Counted from the first letter of the stretch, positions 1 to 8,772 are shown. The stretch is 64,000 bases of DNA from G963674955 sp963674955 (GCA_963674955.2 CAXXKR010000001.1:620001-684000); one strand, 5' to 3'. A program made the numbers and translations. Notes: generated from the letters alone by a model not told the origin.

Positions 1-20
1 CAGACAATGCAGGAGAGGTG

Positions 21-1085
21 ATGGGCTTCAGCCTTGAGAAAACGATATCCGGGATCGATCCTGTGGATCGCGGCCTTGCGGCCGAGGGGCAGGCAAGACT
101 GGACAACCTGACCAAACCAAAGGGCAGCCTTGGACGTTTGGAGGAGCTTGCGCTTCAGGTCTTCATGATCCAGCAGGGAAAAGCTCCGCAAGTGGACCCG
201 GCCAAGATTTTTACCGTGGCCGGGGATCACGGTGTTGCCGCAGAGGGCGTCAGTCTTTTTCCCCGGGAAGTGACCAGGCAGATGGTGGAGAATTTCGTGT
301 TTGGCGGCGCGGGGGTGAACGTCCTGGCCAAGACCGCCGGGGTTGATCTCTGCGTCGTGGACGCAGGTTGCGCCGGGGGACGGTTCAAGGAAAACCCCGT
401 CCTGGTGCAAGCCAAGGTCGCCCCGGGAACCGAGAATTTCACCAAGGGTCCGGCCATGAGCCGGGAGCAATGCCTTGAAGCACTGGCCCTTGGCGTTTCC
501 CTGGCCGACAAGGCCTGCGATGAGGGCTTCAGGACCATCGGCACAGGGGACATGGGCATCGGCAACACCACGCCTTCCACCGCCCTTTACTGCGCTTTTC
601 TCGGCCTTGAGCCGGAAGATGTCACGGGTCCGGGAACGGGTCTGGACAGGGAGGGGGTCGACCGCAAGGTTCAGGTGGTGAGAAGGGCCTTGCGGGCCAA
701 CAGCACTGCTGTTTCGGCAGGCGATCCGCTGGCCGTGCTTGCCGCCCTGGGCGGCCTGGAAATTGCCTGTCTGGCCGGATTGATACTGGGCGCGGCCGGG
801 AACAGGCAGGTGATCTGCGTGGACGGCTTCATCTCCACCGCCGCCTTTGCCGCGGCCTGGAAAATGTGCCCCCACGTATCGGACTACGCGGTCCTGAGCC
901 ACCAGTCCGCCGAGCCGGGCCATGCCGGGGCCGTGCAGGCTCTGGGCCTCAAGCCGGTCCTTGATCTGTCCATGCGTCTGGGCGAGGGCACGGGCGCGGC
1001 CCTGATGGTTTTCATGCTGCGTAGCGCGGTGAATATTTTCAACCAGATGGCGTCGTTTGCCGATGCCGGGGTGAGCAAGGCCTAA
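21..1085 (+). CDS. cobT: Nicotinate-nucleotide--dimethylbenzimidazole phosphoribosyltransferase
   Basis: Cytoplasmic enzyme that transfers phosphoribose from nicotinate mononucleotide to 5,6-dimethylbenzimidazole (or another base), giving the alpha-ribazole phosphate of the cobalamin lower loop. The 354 residues fit the family length of about 350. Visible landmarks are VAGDHGVA near residue 67, the glycine-rich GTGDMGIGNTTPS segment near 175, and LGEGTGAAL near the C terminus, whose Glu (about residue 322) is the family's catalytic base. I chose ATG at 21 because AGGAG at 11-15 lies 5 bases upstream; a GTG at 18 is too close to it. The gene begins right at the window edge, so upstream cobalamin genes in the same operon may be cut off. 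Confidence 0.95.
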   Translation: MGFSLEKTISGIDPVDRGLAAEGQARLDNLTKPKGSLGRLEELALQVFMIQQGKAPQVDPAKIFTVAGDHGVAAEGVSLFPREVTRQMVENFVFGGAGVNVLAKTAGVDLCVVDAGCAGGRFKENPVLVQAKVAPGTENFTKGPAMSREQCLEALALGVSLADKACDEGFRTIGTGDMGIGNTTPSTALYCAFLGLEPEDVTGPGTGLDREGVDRKVQVVRRALRANSTAVSAGDPLAVLAALGGLEIACLAGLILGAAGNRQVICVDGFISTAAFAAAWKMCPHVSDYAVLSHQSAEPGHAGAVQALGLKPVLDLSMRLGEGTGAALMVFMLRSAVNIFNQMASFADAGVSKA

Positions 1086-1090
1086 CAACG

Positions 1091-1123
1091 GAAAAATCCG
1101 GTCCAAGCAGGGCTTGGCCGGAT
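1091..1123 (-). terminator. Intrinsic terminator for the 68-residue unknown gene
   Basis: A GC-rich hairpin (ATCCGG plus CCAAGC arms at 1096-1108, with one bulged base, pairing with 1112-1123) is followed on the minus strand by a run of five T. On the plus strand there is no T tract after the hairpin, so it should stop the minus-strand gene rather than cobT. Confidence 0.6.
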
Positions 1124-1152
1124 CATCCATGATAAAACCCGATGAACCCGGA

Positions 1153-1359
1153 TCAGGCTTGGCCAAGGTCCATGGACACGGCCTGTACCAACTCGCCGTT
1201 GGTATTGTACGTTCCCGTGGCCTGCGTCTTGACCAGTTCCCCGGCCTTGCTGGGGTCCGCCAATACTTCACGCTGAAGCTTTTGCTTGCGGATGCTCTTC
1301 ATTTCCTGAGCGAGGTTGGGCTTCCTCACTTCGGGGAGACTGTTGATTGATTCAGACAT
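1153..1359 (-). CDS. Small uncharacterised protein, 68 residues
   Basis: I do not recognise this protein. It begins MSESINSLPEVRKP, is hydrophilic with a lysine/arginine-rich stretch near residues 18-30 (MKSIRKQKLQ), and has no signal peptide, membrane segment or cysteine motif. A GGGAGG ribosome site at 1367-1372 sits 7 bases from ATG 1359. An in-frame ATG at 1365 is only one base from that site, so the shorter start is preferred. It has its own intrinsic terminator, which supports an independently expressed gene. It runs convergently with cobT. Confidence 0.6.
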   Translation of the reverse strand: MSESINSLPEVRKPNLAQEMKSIRKQKLQREVLADPSKAGELVKTQATGTYNTNGELVQAVSMDLGQA

Positions 1360-1474
1360 AATCATTCCCTCCTTCCTTGGAGATTATTCACCCTAGTTAC
1401 CTACTGATCGGATGAATGCCAAAAAGCTTTAGGGTTAGGCGAGTGTTTGCCCGCAAGGGGGCGGCAGGGCTTGG

Positions 1475-1747
1475 TCAGGAAGCGTCCTTCCAGTTCCACC
1501 ATTTCAGCAGTTCGGGGTCGTGATTTTCCTGGGATGCGAAATAAACGGCGCAACGAAAGACGTAGAGCACGCAACGGTCCACATGGACGCCTTCCAGGCG
1601 TTCAAGGTCGCTGTACATCTTTTCCGGGTCTTGGTCTTTGAGTTCTTTGACGTTTTTGAAGCCGAGCTTCCAGAGGTCCCGGGACAGGCTGGGGCCGATG
1701 CCGGGTATGGCCTGGAGGTCGCGCAGACAATCGGCCTTGGGTTTCAT
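1475..1747 (-). CDS. Cdd1-like helix-hairpin-helix protein
   Basis: A 90-residue protein resembling the Cdd1 ('pathogenicity locus') family. The N-terminal half carries a helix-hairpin-helix signature, IPGIGPSLSRDLWKLGF at about residues 14-30, like those in DNA-binding proteins and the TfoX C-terminal domain. The second half has the family block GVHVDRCVLYVFRCAVYF at about 53-70. Its biochemical role is not established, and DNA binding is inferred from the hairpin. It starts 2 bases after the hemC stop on the same strand, so it is probably cotranscribed with fmdB-hemC. Confidence 0.8.
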   Translation of the reverse strand: MKPKADCLRDLQAIPGIGPSLSRDLWKLGFKNVKELKDQDPEKMYSDLERLEGVHVDRCVLYVFRCAVYFASQENHDPELLKWWNWKDAS

Positions 1748-1749
1748 GC

Positions 1750-2676
1750 TCAGCCCCGGTCGTAGACCCTGCTGAGAATTTCACCGCCGCCCGCCGCCAG
1801 CACGTCTTCCGCCAAGGCCGAACCGACTTCCCAGGCTTTGGCTGCGGGGCCGGTCTTTTCCAGGCGGATGGGGCTGGTTCCGTCGACATCGGCCACAAAG
1901 CCGGTCAACCTGACCTTGTCGCCTTGTATCTCGGACCAGGCTGCAATGGGCACCTGGCAGCCTCCGTCAAGCCCGGTGAGGAATCCGCGTTCGGCGCGGA
2001 CCTGAATCTTGGTGGGCGCGTGGTCCAGAAATTCAAGCAGCTTGGCCAGCTCGATGCGTTTTTCGGCGTATTCGATTCCCAGCGCGCCCTGGGCCACGGC
2101 CGGCAGGAACTCCGGCGGGCCAAGGACCGTCTGTTTGGGCGCGGACAGTTTAAGCCTGTTCAGGCCGGCAGTGGCCACCACAATGGCGTCGAACCGGCCG
2201 TCCAGGAGTTTTCCCACTCTGGTGTCCAGATTGCCGCGCAGGGACTCGATCCTGAGGTCCGGGCGCAGGGTCATGAGCTGGGCCTGGCGCCTGAGGCTGC
2301 TGGTGCCCACGCAAGCGCCTTTGGGCAGCCCCTCAAGGCCGTCGTACTCGACCGAAAGCAGGGAGTCCGTATTGGCCTCGCGCTGGGGGTTGATGCCCAC
2401 GATCAGGCCTTCGGGCAGTTCCGTGGGCACGTCCTTCATGCTGTGGACCGCGATGTCGGCCCGGCCGTCCAGAAGAGCCTCTTCGATTTCCTTGACGAAC
2501 AGACCCTTTCCTCCGACCTTGGCCAGGGGCACGTCCAGAATCTTGTCGCCCTTGGTCTTGATCTTCAGCAGTTCGACTTCCAGTCCGGGGTGCTGTCCGC
2601 GCAGCAGCGAGGAAATGTGCTCTGCCTGCCAAAGGGCCAGCTTGCTGCCCCTGGTGGCGATGGTGATTTTTTTCAT
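1750..2676 (-). CDS. hemC: Porphobilinogen deaminase (hydroxymethylbilane synthase)
   Basis: Condenses four porphobilinogens into hydroxymethylbilane in tetrapyrrole synthesis, feeding sirohaem, haem and cobalamin. The 308 residues match the family. N-terminal ATRGSKLALWQA, the substrate-binding SMKDVPTELP and GTSSLRRQAQL segments, and LDGGCQVPIAA near residue 240 are all present; the last contains the Cys that carries the dipyrromethane cofactor. The gene starts 4 bases after the FmdB gene and is followed directly by the Cdd1-like gene. With cobT nearby, the context is tetrapyrrole metabolism. Confidence 0.96.
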   Translation of the reverse strand: MKKITIATRGSKLALWQAEHISSLLRGQHPGLEVELLKIKTKGDKILDVPLAKVGGKGLFVKEIEEALLDGRADIAVHSMKDVPTELPEGLIVGINPQREANTDSLLSVEYDGLEGLPKGACVGTSSLRRQAQLMTLRPDLRIESLRGNLDTRVGKLLDGRFDAIVVATAGLNRLKLSAPKQTVLGPPEFLPAVAQGALGIEYAEKRIELAKLLEFLDHAPTKIQVRAERGFLTGLDGGCQVPIAAWSEIQGDKVRLTGFVADVDGTSPIRLEKTGPAAKAWEVGSALAEDVLAAGGGEILSRVYDRG

Positions 2677-2680
2677 AAGA

Positions 2681-2929
2681 TTATCCGCAGGAGGAACAGT
2701 CCCCGCCCGAGCAGCCTGCGCAGCCGCTGGGCATGGAGGAGGCCGGTTCGGCGGAACCCTCGCCCGGGTCCGCGTCCGCTCCGCCGCCGGATTTCACCCG
2801 GCAGCAGGACATGAGCTTGCTGGTTTTCGCTGAACCGCATTTTTTGCAGGGGGGGCATTCGTCGCGGTCAAAGACCAGTTCTTCGAATTCCTGGCCGCAA
2901 TCCTGGCATTTGTATTCGTATATTGGCAT
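2681..2929 (-). CDS. FmdB-type zinc ribbon protein (copy 1)
   Basis: An 82-residue small zinc-binding protein of the FmdB/CxxC regulatory family. It opens with MPIYEYKCQDCG and has a second pair CKKCG near residue 28, together forming a four-cysteine zinc ribbon. The tail is low in complexity, rich in Gly, Ser and Cys (AGCSGGDCSSCG). Function is unknown; family members have been proposed as regulators near amidase genes. A strong AAGGAGTTGAA site precedes the ATG. It heads a minus-strand unit with hemC. A second copy lies at 35996-36223. Confidence 0.9.
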   Translation of the reverse strand: MPIYEYKCQDCGQEFEELVFDRDECPPCKKCGSAKTSKLMSCCRVKSGGGADADPGEGSAEPASSMPSGCAGCSGGDCSSCG

Positions 2930-3183
2930 TTCAACTCCTTGGTGCCGAGGTCACGTTATTTAGCCGAAATAAGGGCCGCTTGCAACGCCGTCAACCCCGG
3001 CCTCTTCATAAAACCATAAGCGCTTGCTGTCCAAGGGCAACCACAGGGCCGCCTTTTGGCGCACGGCCCCTCTCCCTTGCTGGATTGTCTGGAAAAAGCC
3101 CTTGACATGGTGGGGGTTACAGGCAACTATGCGCCAAAGTGTTTACTCACTTCCTGTTCTTTCATCAACAAAGGAGGTCTTCG

Positions 3184-3321
3184 ATGTTATTGGGATTCGG
3201 CAGCGGGGAGATCGCGTTGGCGTACTGGCTATGCATTCTTTGCTCGCTTGTGTGCGTTGTTTACGGGATCGTGAAGTGGAACGACCACGGCACATCGGAC
3301 AAGGTAAGCTCGCAGGACTAG
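3184..3321 (+). CDS. Symporter small accessory protein, 45 residues
   Basis: A one-helix membrane peptide, MLLGFGSGEIALAYWLCIL at the start, with a hydrophobic segment at about residues 9-29 followed by a polar tail ending SSQD. A perfect AAAGGAGG at 3171-3178 is 5 bases from ATG 3184, so the longer open frame upstream is not used. It ends 36 bases before a sodium:solute symporter. Small membrane proteins in this position are known partners of such symporters in sulfate reducers, and a structural or targeting role is inferred. A TTGACA at 3102-3107 may be part of the promoter, but no good -10 is seen. Confidence 0.75.
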   Translation: MLLGFGSGEIALAYWLCILCSLVCVVYGIVKWNDHGTSDKVSSQD

Positions 3322-3357
3322 AAGCGGGATCAAAAGGGGCATCCCGGAGGCGGAACA

Positions 3358-4956
3358 ATGACGGTTAAAGTAATCACCATTCTTATTTATTTTGTCGTGA
3401 TTTTTTATCTCGGCTACAAGGGCTGGAAGGAAACGCAAAAGACCTCGGACTACATGCTGGCCGGGCGTAAGATGAATCCGTTCATCATGGCCATGTCCTA
3501 CGGGGCCACCTTTATTTCCACTTCCGCCATCATCGGCTTCGGCGGCGCTGCGGGAATGTTCGGTTTTCCGCTTCTCTGGCTGACCGTGGCCAATATTTTC
3601 GTCGGAATTTTCATTGCCATGGTCTTTTTCGGCAAGCGCACCAGACGCATGGGCGTGGCCCTGGACAGCAACACATTTCCCGAGCTTCTCGGGCGGCGCT
3701 ACGATTCGCGCTTCATACAGGGATTTTCCGGAATGGTGGTCTTCCTGTTCATCCCCGTGTACGCGGCTGCAGTGCTCATCGGCATTTCCCGCATGGCCGA
3801 GGTCTCCATGGGCATACCCTACAACGCCTGTCTGCTGGGCATGACCGCCATACTGGCCGTTTACGTCATCACCGGCGGACTCAAGGCCGTCATGTACACG
3901 GACGCCTTTCAGGGCACCATCATGGCCGTGATGATGGTCATCCTGATCTTCTACACCTATTCGGCCCTTGGCGGCGTGACCACGGCCCACCAGACCCTGA
4001 CGGACATGGCCGCGCTGATGCCCGAGAAACTGCAAAAGGGCGGCATGATCGGCTGGACGCAGGGTGCCAAGTTCGGCTCTCCCCTTTGGCTGGTGATCTA
4101 CACCACCATCATCTACGGCGTCGGCATCGGCGTTTTGGCCCAGCCTCAGCTGGCGCTGAGATTCATGACCGTGCCTTCGGACAGGTCGCTGAACCGGGCC
4201 ACCCTTTTCGGCGGAGTGTTCATCCTGCTCATGACCGGTATCGCCTTCACGGTGGGAGCCCTTTCCAACGCGGTGTTCAACGATATGTTCGGCAGTATCT
4301 CCATAGTCATGGCCAAGGGGAACATGGACAAGATCATTCCCCTGTACATCGAGAAGGTCATGCCCGACTGGTTTTCTGCCCTGTTCCTGTTGGCCATGTT
4401 TGCGGCGGCCATGTCCACCCTTTCAAGCCAGTACCACGTGGGCGGCACCTCTCTTGGGCGTGATTTCTTTCAGAAGGGCGTGCAGTGGAGCAGGCAGGGA
4501 GGCATCAGGGCGGCCAAGATCGGCGTCAGCGTGACCATCGTGGCCACGCTCATCTGGGCCTGGGTTCTGCCTGGTTCGGTCATCGCCAAGGCCACGGCCT
4601 TCTTTTTCGGGCTTTGCGCGGCGGCCTTTCTGCCTTCCTACCTGCTGGGACTGTACTGGCGGGGCATGAACCGCACCGGCGCGGTCTACAGCATGGTCGG
4701 CGGATTCGCCATCTCCATGTTCTGGCTGCTCTTCGTCCATGCCGCGGAAGCCAAGGTCATCGGTCTTTGCCAGCTTCTGACCGGCAACGAGACCCTGGTC
4801 TCCCCGGCGACCAAGGGTTCGTGGATATGGCTCCTGCAGTTCGTGGACCCCAACGTTGTGGCCCTGCCACTTTCCTTCCTGCTGGCCGTGGTTTTCAGCC
4901 TTGCGGGACAAAAAATGCCGGACGAGCATCTGGATAAATGCTGGGCCAACTTTTAG
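3358..4956 (+). CDS. Sodium:solute symporter family transporter
   Basis: Inner-membrane transporter of the SSS family (LeuT fold), expected to couple sodium influx to uptake of a small organic solute. The 532 residues and roughly 13 hydrophobic segments fit the family. The conserved N-terminal region DYMLAGRKMNPFIMAMSYGATFISTSA (residues about 29 onward) resembles the sodium-binding part of helix 1, and AAMSTLSSQYHVGG near residue 352 resembles the helix 8 sodium site. The substrate cannot be told from sequence; monocarboxylates or amino acids are typical. GGAGG precedes the ATG. It is cotranscribed with the small protein upstream and ends at a strong terminator. Confidence 0.88.
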   Translation: MTVKVITILIYFVVIFYLGYKGWKETQKTSDYMLAGRKMNPFIMAMSYGATFISTSAIIGFGGAAGMFGFPLLWLTVANIFVGIFIAMVFFGKRTRRMGVALDSNTFPELLGRRYDSRFIQGFSGMVVFLFIPVYAAAVLIGISRMAEVSMGIPYNACLLGMTAILAVYVITGGLKAVMYTDAFQGTIMAVMMVILIFYTYSALGGVTTAHQTLTDMAALMPEKLQKGGMIGWTQGAKFGSPLWLVIYTTIIYGVGIGVLAQPQLALRFMTVPSDRSLNRATLFGGVFILLMTGIAFTVGALSNAVFNDMFGSISIVMAKGNMDKIIPLYIEKVMPDWFSALFLLAMFAAAMSTLSSQYHVGGTSLGRDFFQKGVQWSRQGGIRAAKIGVSVTIVATLIWAWVLPGSVIAKATAFFFGLCAAAFLPSYLLGLYWRGMNRTGAVYSMVGGFAISMFWLLFVHAAEAKVIGLCQLLTGNETLVSPATKGSWIWLLQFVDPNVVALPLSFLLAVVFSLAGQKMPDEHLDKCWANF

Positions 4957-4978
4957 CCCTCATAATCGGAACCAAAAA

Positions 4979-5005
4979 AAAGGCCGGGGAAAATCCCCGG
5001 CCTTT
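4979..5005. terminator. Bidirectional intrinsic terminator between symporter and lon
   Basis: A hairpin with arms AAGGCCGGGG and CCCCGGCCTT around a short AAAAT-type loop has a run of seven or more A before it and TTT after it. It can therefore end transcription of the symporter on the plus strand and of lon on the minus strand. It sits between their convergent stop codons. Confidence 0.78.
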
Positions 5006-5011
5006 GACGTT

Positions 5012-7573
5012 CTAGCCTTTTGACTGTTTTATTTTTTTCTTCTTTTTTCCGCCAGCGATGGGCCAGACCTCGCCGACCCGCTCCACAAACAGAATCTTTA
5101 TCTTTTTTCGCAGTTCGTCCGGGATTTCTTCCAGATCCTTTTTGTTTCTGCTGGGGATGATGACCCTTTTCTTGCCCTGGGCCACGGCGGCCAGGATTTT
5201 TTCCTTGATGCCGCCCACGGGCAGGACTCGGCCGCGCAGGGATATCTCTCCGGTCATGGCCGTGTCCGCACGCACCGGGGTTTCGGTCAGGGCCGAGATG
5301 AGGGCCGTGACCAGAGTCACGCCCGCCGAGGGGCCGTCCTTGGGAGTGGCGCCGGCGGGCACGTGAATGTGGATGTCCCGGTCCTCCGAGAATTTCGGGT
5401 CCAGTCCGTATTCATCGGCATGTGCGCGGGCAAAGGACATGGCGGCCTGGGCCGACTCCTTCATCACGTCGCCCAGCTTGCCGGTCAGGATCAGCTTGCC
5501 CTTGCCGGGCATGGTGGTCACCTCCACGTGCAGGATTTCTCCGCCGAAGGGGGTCCAGGCCAGGCCCACGGCCACGCCGGGCGGCAGCACGTCCTCGATT
5601 TCGTCATCAAGAAACGTGGGCACGCCAAGGAGCTTGTGCAGGTTTTCTTCCGTGACTTCGTAGGGCCCTTTTTCGCCCTCGGCCTTTTTTCGGGCCATCT
5701 TGCGGCAGACCGTGCCGATCTCCCGCTCGATGTTCCTGAGGCCCGCCTCGCGGGTGTATTCCCGGATGGCCTTGGCAATGACCTCGTCGGTCAACATCAG
5801 TTCGCTCTCTTTGAGGCCGTTGTCCTTGGTCTGCCTGGGCAGGATGTACCTGCGGGTGATCTTGATCTTTTCATGCTCGGTGTAGCCCGGAATGCGGATT
5901 ACCTCCATGCGGTCCAGAAGGGGCCTTGGGATGGTGTCCAGGACGTTGGCCGTACAGATGAACATGACCTTGGAGAGATCGAACGGCGCGTTCAGGTAAT
6001 GGTCGGTGAAGGAGAAGTTCTGCTCCGGGTCCAGGACCTCCAGCAAGGCCGAGGAAGGATCGCCCCTGAAATCAGAGCCCAGCTTGTCGATCTCGTCCAG
6101 CATGAAGACCGGGTTTCTGGTGCCGCACTGCTTGATGCCCTGGACGATCCTGCCGGGCATGGAACCTATGTAGGTGCGCCTGTGCCCCCTGATTTCGGCT
6201 TCGTCGCGCATTCCGCCAAGGGACATGCGCGTGAACTTGCGGCCCAGGCTGCGGGCGATGGAACGTCCAAGGGATGTCTTGCCCACGCCCGGGGGGCCGA
6301 CAAAGCAGAGTATGGGACCCTTCATCTTCGGGTTGAGCTTGCGTACGCTCAAGTATTCGAGGATTCGTTCCTTGACCTTGTCCAGGTCGTAGTGGTCCTC
6401 GTTGAGGATGCGCGAGGCCTCCTTGATGTCCAGCCGGTCCCGGGACTGCTTTTTCCAGGGCAACTCCACCATCCAGTCCAGGTAGGTGCGGATGACCGTG
6501 GCTTCCGAAGACTCGGAGTGCATGGACTCCAGCCTCTTGAGCTGTTTCAGGGCCTCGCTGTGTACGTCTTTGGGCATGTGGGCCTTTTCAATGGCCTTGG
6601 CGATGTCCTCCATCTCGTTGCCGTCTTCGCCGGAGTCGCCGAGTTCCCTTTTGATGGCCTTGAGCTGTTCGCGCAGGAAAAATTCGCGTTGGGCCTTGTC
6701 CATGCCCTCCTTGGCCATGGACTGGATCTTGTTCTGCATGGAGGCCACCTCGACCTCCTTGACAAGCTGGGTGTTGACCAACTCAAGGCGCGTCAGCGGC
6801 TCCTCGCACTCCAGTATCTCCTGGGCGCTTTCCACTTTCATGCGCAGGTTGGAGGCGATGAGGTCGGCCAAACGTCCCGGCTCGGTCACGCTGTTCAGGA
6901 CGCTCATGATGTCGGCCGAGGAGATGCCGCGCAGGGAAAGAATCTTTTCGCTCTGCTCGCGGGAGGAGCGCATCAGGGCTTCCTGCTCGGTGGTCAGCTC
7001 GGGCAGTTCCGGCTCGGAGATGATCTCGGTTTCGGCCTGGAAGTAGGGCTCCTCGCCCACGAATTTCTTGACCCTGGCGCGGGCCAGGCCCTGGACCAGG
7101 ACTTTCAGGCGGCCGTCGGGCATCTTGAGCATGCGCATGATCATGCCCACGGTGCCCACCTGGTAGACATCCTCGACTCCGGGGTCGTCCACGGTCTCGT
7201 CCTTCTGGGTCAGGATGAGAATGTAGCGTTCCCCGCTCAGGGCCGCGTCCACGGCTTTAACGGATTTGTCCCGGCCCACGAAAAGGGGCAGGATCATGTA
7301 GTTGAAGACCACGATGTCCCTTACGGGCAGGACCGGAATGGTGGACGGGATGTCCACTTCTGCCTTTTGCGGAGATTGGTCGTCTCCGTCGCCAATGGGC
7401 AGGCTGCCTCCGCCCGGCGCGGTGAGGGCTTCGATGAGGTCCGGTATTTTCTTGCGCATTTTTCCGGTTTCCTGTTCAACCTCCACTTCCCTTGCGGGGG
7501 AGGGTTGCTTTTTTGTTTCGGCCCGTTTGCGCAGTCTGATGGGTTTTATGGGTGTTTTCTTGTTTTTCTTCAA
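5012..7573 (-). CDS. lon: ATP-dependent protease Lon
   Basis: Cytoplasmic ATP-dependent serine protease that degrades damaged and regulatory proteins. The order is as in the family: the LON substrate-binding domain (about residues 78-280), a coiled-coil linker, the AAA module with GPPGVGKT at about 424 and FMLDEIDKL at about 485, then the peptidase domain with KDGPSAGV (catalytic Ser about 747) and GGIKEKIL (catalytic Lys about 789). At 853 residues it is slightly longer than the E. coli enzyme (784), the excess being a basic N-terminal extension and a lysine-rich C-terminal tail. The best start is a TTG at 7573 with AAAGGA just upstream. A TTGAAC / TTCATA pair near 7600-7630 could be its promoter. 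Confidence 0.96.
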   Translation of the reverse strand: MKKNKKTPIKPIRLRKRAETKKQPSPAREVEVEQETGKMRKKIPDLIEALTAPGGGSLPIGDGDDQSPQKAEVDIPSTIPVLPVRDIVVFNYMILPLFVGRDKSVKAVDAALSGERYILILTQKDETVDDPGVEDVYQVGTVGMIMRMLKMPDGRLKVLVQGLARARVKKFVGEEPYFQAETEIISEPELPELTTEQEALMRSSREQSEKILSLRGISSADIMSVLNSVTEPGRLADLIASNLRMKVESAQEILECEEPLTRLELVNTQLVKEVEVASMQNKIQSMAKEGMDKAQREFFLREQLKAIKRELGDSGEDGNEMEDIAKAIEKAHMPKDVHSEALKQLKRLESMHSESSEATVIRTYLDWMVELPWKKQSRDRLDIKEASRILNEDHYDLDKVKERILEYLSVRKLNPKMKGPILCFVGPPGVGKTSLGRSIARSLGRKFTRMSLGGMRDEAEIRGHRRTYIGSMPGRIVQGIKQCGTRNPVFMLDEIDKLGSDFRGDPSSALLEVLDPEQNFSFTDHYLNAPFDLSKVMFICTANVLDTIPRPLLDRMEVIRIPGYTEHEKIKITRRYILPRQTKDNGLKESELMLTDEVIAKAIREYTREAGLRNIEREIGTVCRKMARKKAEGEKGPYEVTEENLHKLLGVPTFLDDEIEDVLPPGVAVGLAWTPFGGEILHVEVTTMPGKGKLILTGKLGDVMKESAQAAMSFARAHADEYGLDPKFSEDRDIHIHVPAGATPKDGPSAGVTLVTALISALTETPVRADTAMTGEISLRGRVLPVGGIKEKILAAVAQGKKRVIIPSRNKKDLEEIPDELRKKIKILFVERVGEVWPIAGGKKKKKIKQSKG

Positions 7574-7623
7574 TTTTTGTCCTTTTGCGCTCGGTGTATG
7601 AAATAAGTGCTTATTTTTTGTTC

Positions 7624-7641
7624 AAAAGGCCTGATAAGGCC
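7624..7641 (-). terminator. Weak terminator after acylphosphatase
   Basis: On the minus strand a 5-bp GGCCT/AGGCC stem with a TATC loop is followed by TTTTG. The stem is short, so this is only a candidate end for the radC-acylphosphatase unit ahead of lon. Confidence 0.35.
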
Positions 7642-7708
7642 GGTTTTTCAGTCAATACCTAATTTAACCCCTTTTTATCAAAAGGCAAGGGTCTAAGCGA
7701 CAAAATGA

Positions 7709-7984
7709 TCAATTCAAGCGAAATTCAAAGGCATCGAATTCCTCGGATAATTCAGTGTAATCCACCAGGACTTCCGCCACCCGCGACAGCGGCGGCCCCT
7801 GGTGCAGTTCTTCAAGGAAGCGGTTCAGGGTGTCCTGGCCGGCTTGGGCCATGATTTCCACGCTTCCATCGGGCAGGTTTCTGACCCAGCCCTTGACCTT
7901 CATTCTCTTGGCCAGATCCTGGGTCCAGGCCCGGAACCAGACTCTTTGCACCTTGCCCGTGACTGTGCAGTGCATGGTTTTCAT
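7709..7984 (-). CDS. Acylphosphatase
   Basis: A small (91-residue) alpha/beta enzyme hydrolysing carboxyl-phosphate bonds such as acetyl phosphate or 1,3-bisphosphoglycerate. The phosphate loop VTGKVQRVWFRAWT at about residues 7-20 supplies the catalytic Arg, and WVRNLPDGSVEI at about 34-45 supplies the catalytic Asn. The family usually reads VQGVxFR; here the Gly of the loop is replaced by Arg, which may change activity. ATG 7984 is preferred to the TTG one codon upstream. It begins 8 bases after the radC stop, so the two are probably one transcript. Confidence 0.9.
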   Translation of the reverse strand: MKTMHCTVTGKVQRVWFRAWTQDLAKRMKVKGWVRNLPDGSVEIMAQAGQDTLNRFLEELHQGPPLSRVAEVLVDYTELSEEFDAFEFRLN

Positions 7985-7992
7985 CAATCCCC

Positions 7993-8679
7993 CTACAGAA
8001 GCCCGTGCTCCTGAAAACTGTAGTACTCGGTCTCGGTGACCACGATGTGGTCCAGAATCCTCAGGCCCAGTTCCTGCGAACTGCTGGACATCCTCCGGGT
8101 CAGGTCGACATCCTCCCTGGACGGTTTGGGGTCGCCGCCCGGATGGTTGTGCACCAGCAAGACACCGGCGGCCTGGTGCTTGAGGGCGAAGGTCAGGACC
8201 TGGCGCGGAAAGACGGCTATCCTGTCGACGGTGCCTGCGGCTATGCGCTCCCAGGCGATGACGCGGTTCTTGTTGTCCACCAGGGCGGCCCAGAATTCCT
8301 CAAGGGGCTTGTTGCCCAGCCTGGCCATGGCCGCTTGGGCCACTATCTCCGGCCCGGTAATAATCATGCGCTGGCGCATGGGCTCCTCAGAAATCCTGGC
8401 CGAAAGTTCGTTCAAAAGAACCCAATGGGAGGCCAGAGTCGGTCCGAAGCCGTGGGTTTCAGTCAGCTGTTCCGAGGGTGCGGCCATGACTCCGGCCAGG
8501 GTCTTGAATCTCGCCAAGAGCCTTTTGGCCAATGGCTTGGTGTCGCCTTTGGGGATAACGCAGGCCAGAATCAATTCCAGGATTTCGTAGTCGGCCAGTG
8601 ATTCGGGAGAGTCCACCAGTCGGTTTCTGAGCCGCTTGCGGTGTCCGTAATAATGGGGAGGTTCCTGTTTCTTAAGCAT
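7993..8679 (-). CDS. radC: RadC-family JAB/MPN domain protein
   Basis: A 228-residue member of the RadC family. The N-terminal part has helix-hairpin-helix character (LILACVIPKGDTKPLAKRLL, then APSEQLTETHGFGPTLA). The C-terminal part is a JAMM metalloprotease-like fold with HNHPGGDPKPSREDVDLT near residue 177, where two His and an Asp would bind zinc. Despite the name, a role in DNA repair is not established for the family. Genes of this family are often found both in the core genome and on mobile elements; here it sits next to acylphosphatase with ordinary composition. Confidence 0.9.
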   Translation of the reverse strand: MLKKQEPPHYYGHRKRLRNRLVDSPESLADYEILELILACVIPKGDTKPLAKRLLARFKTLAGVMAAPSEQLTETHGFGPTLASHWVLLNELSARISEEPMRQRMIITGPEIVAQAAMARLGNKPLEEFWAALVDNKNRVIAWERIAAGTVDRIAVFPRQVLTFALKHQAAGVLLVHNHPGGDPKPSREDVDLTRRMSSSSQELGLRILDHIVVTETEYYSFQEHGLL

Positions 8680-8772
8680 GCCGGCAATGCCTTTGGTTAC
8701 AGGGTCGGGTCTGATATCAGCTGGTAAAGCGTAACCAATTTTCTACAGGATGCCAGTATTTTCAGGTGAAGG

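Noticed and set aside
5363..7606. 747-residue plus-strand open frame opposite lon
   Set aside because: It mirrors a certain lon gene on the other strand. Long antisense frames are expected in GC-rich coding DNA, and the translation has no family motifs and a skewed His/Gly/Val composition.
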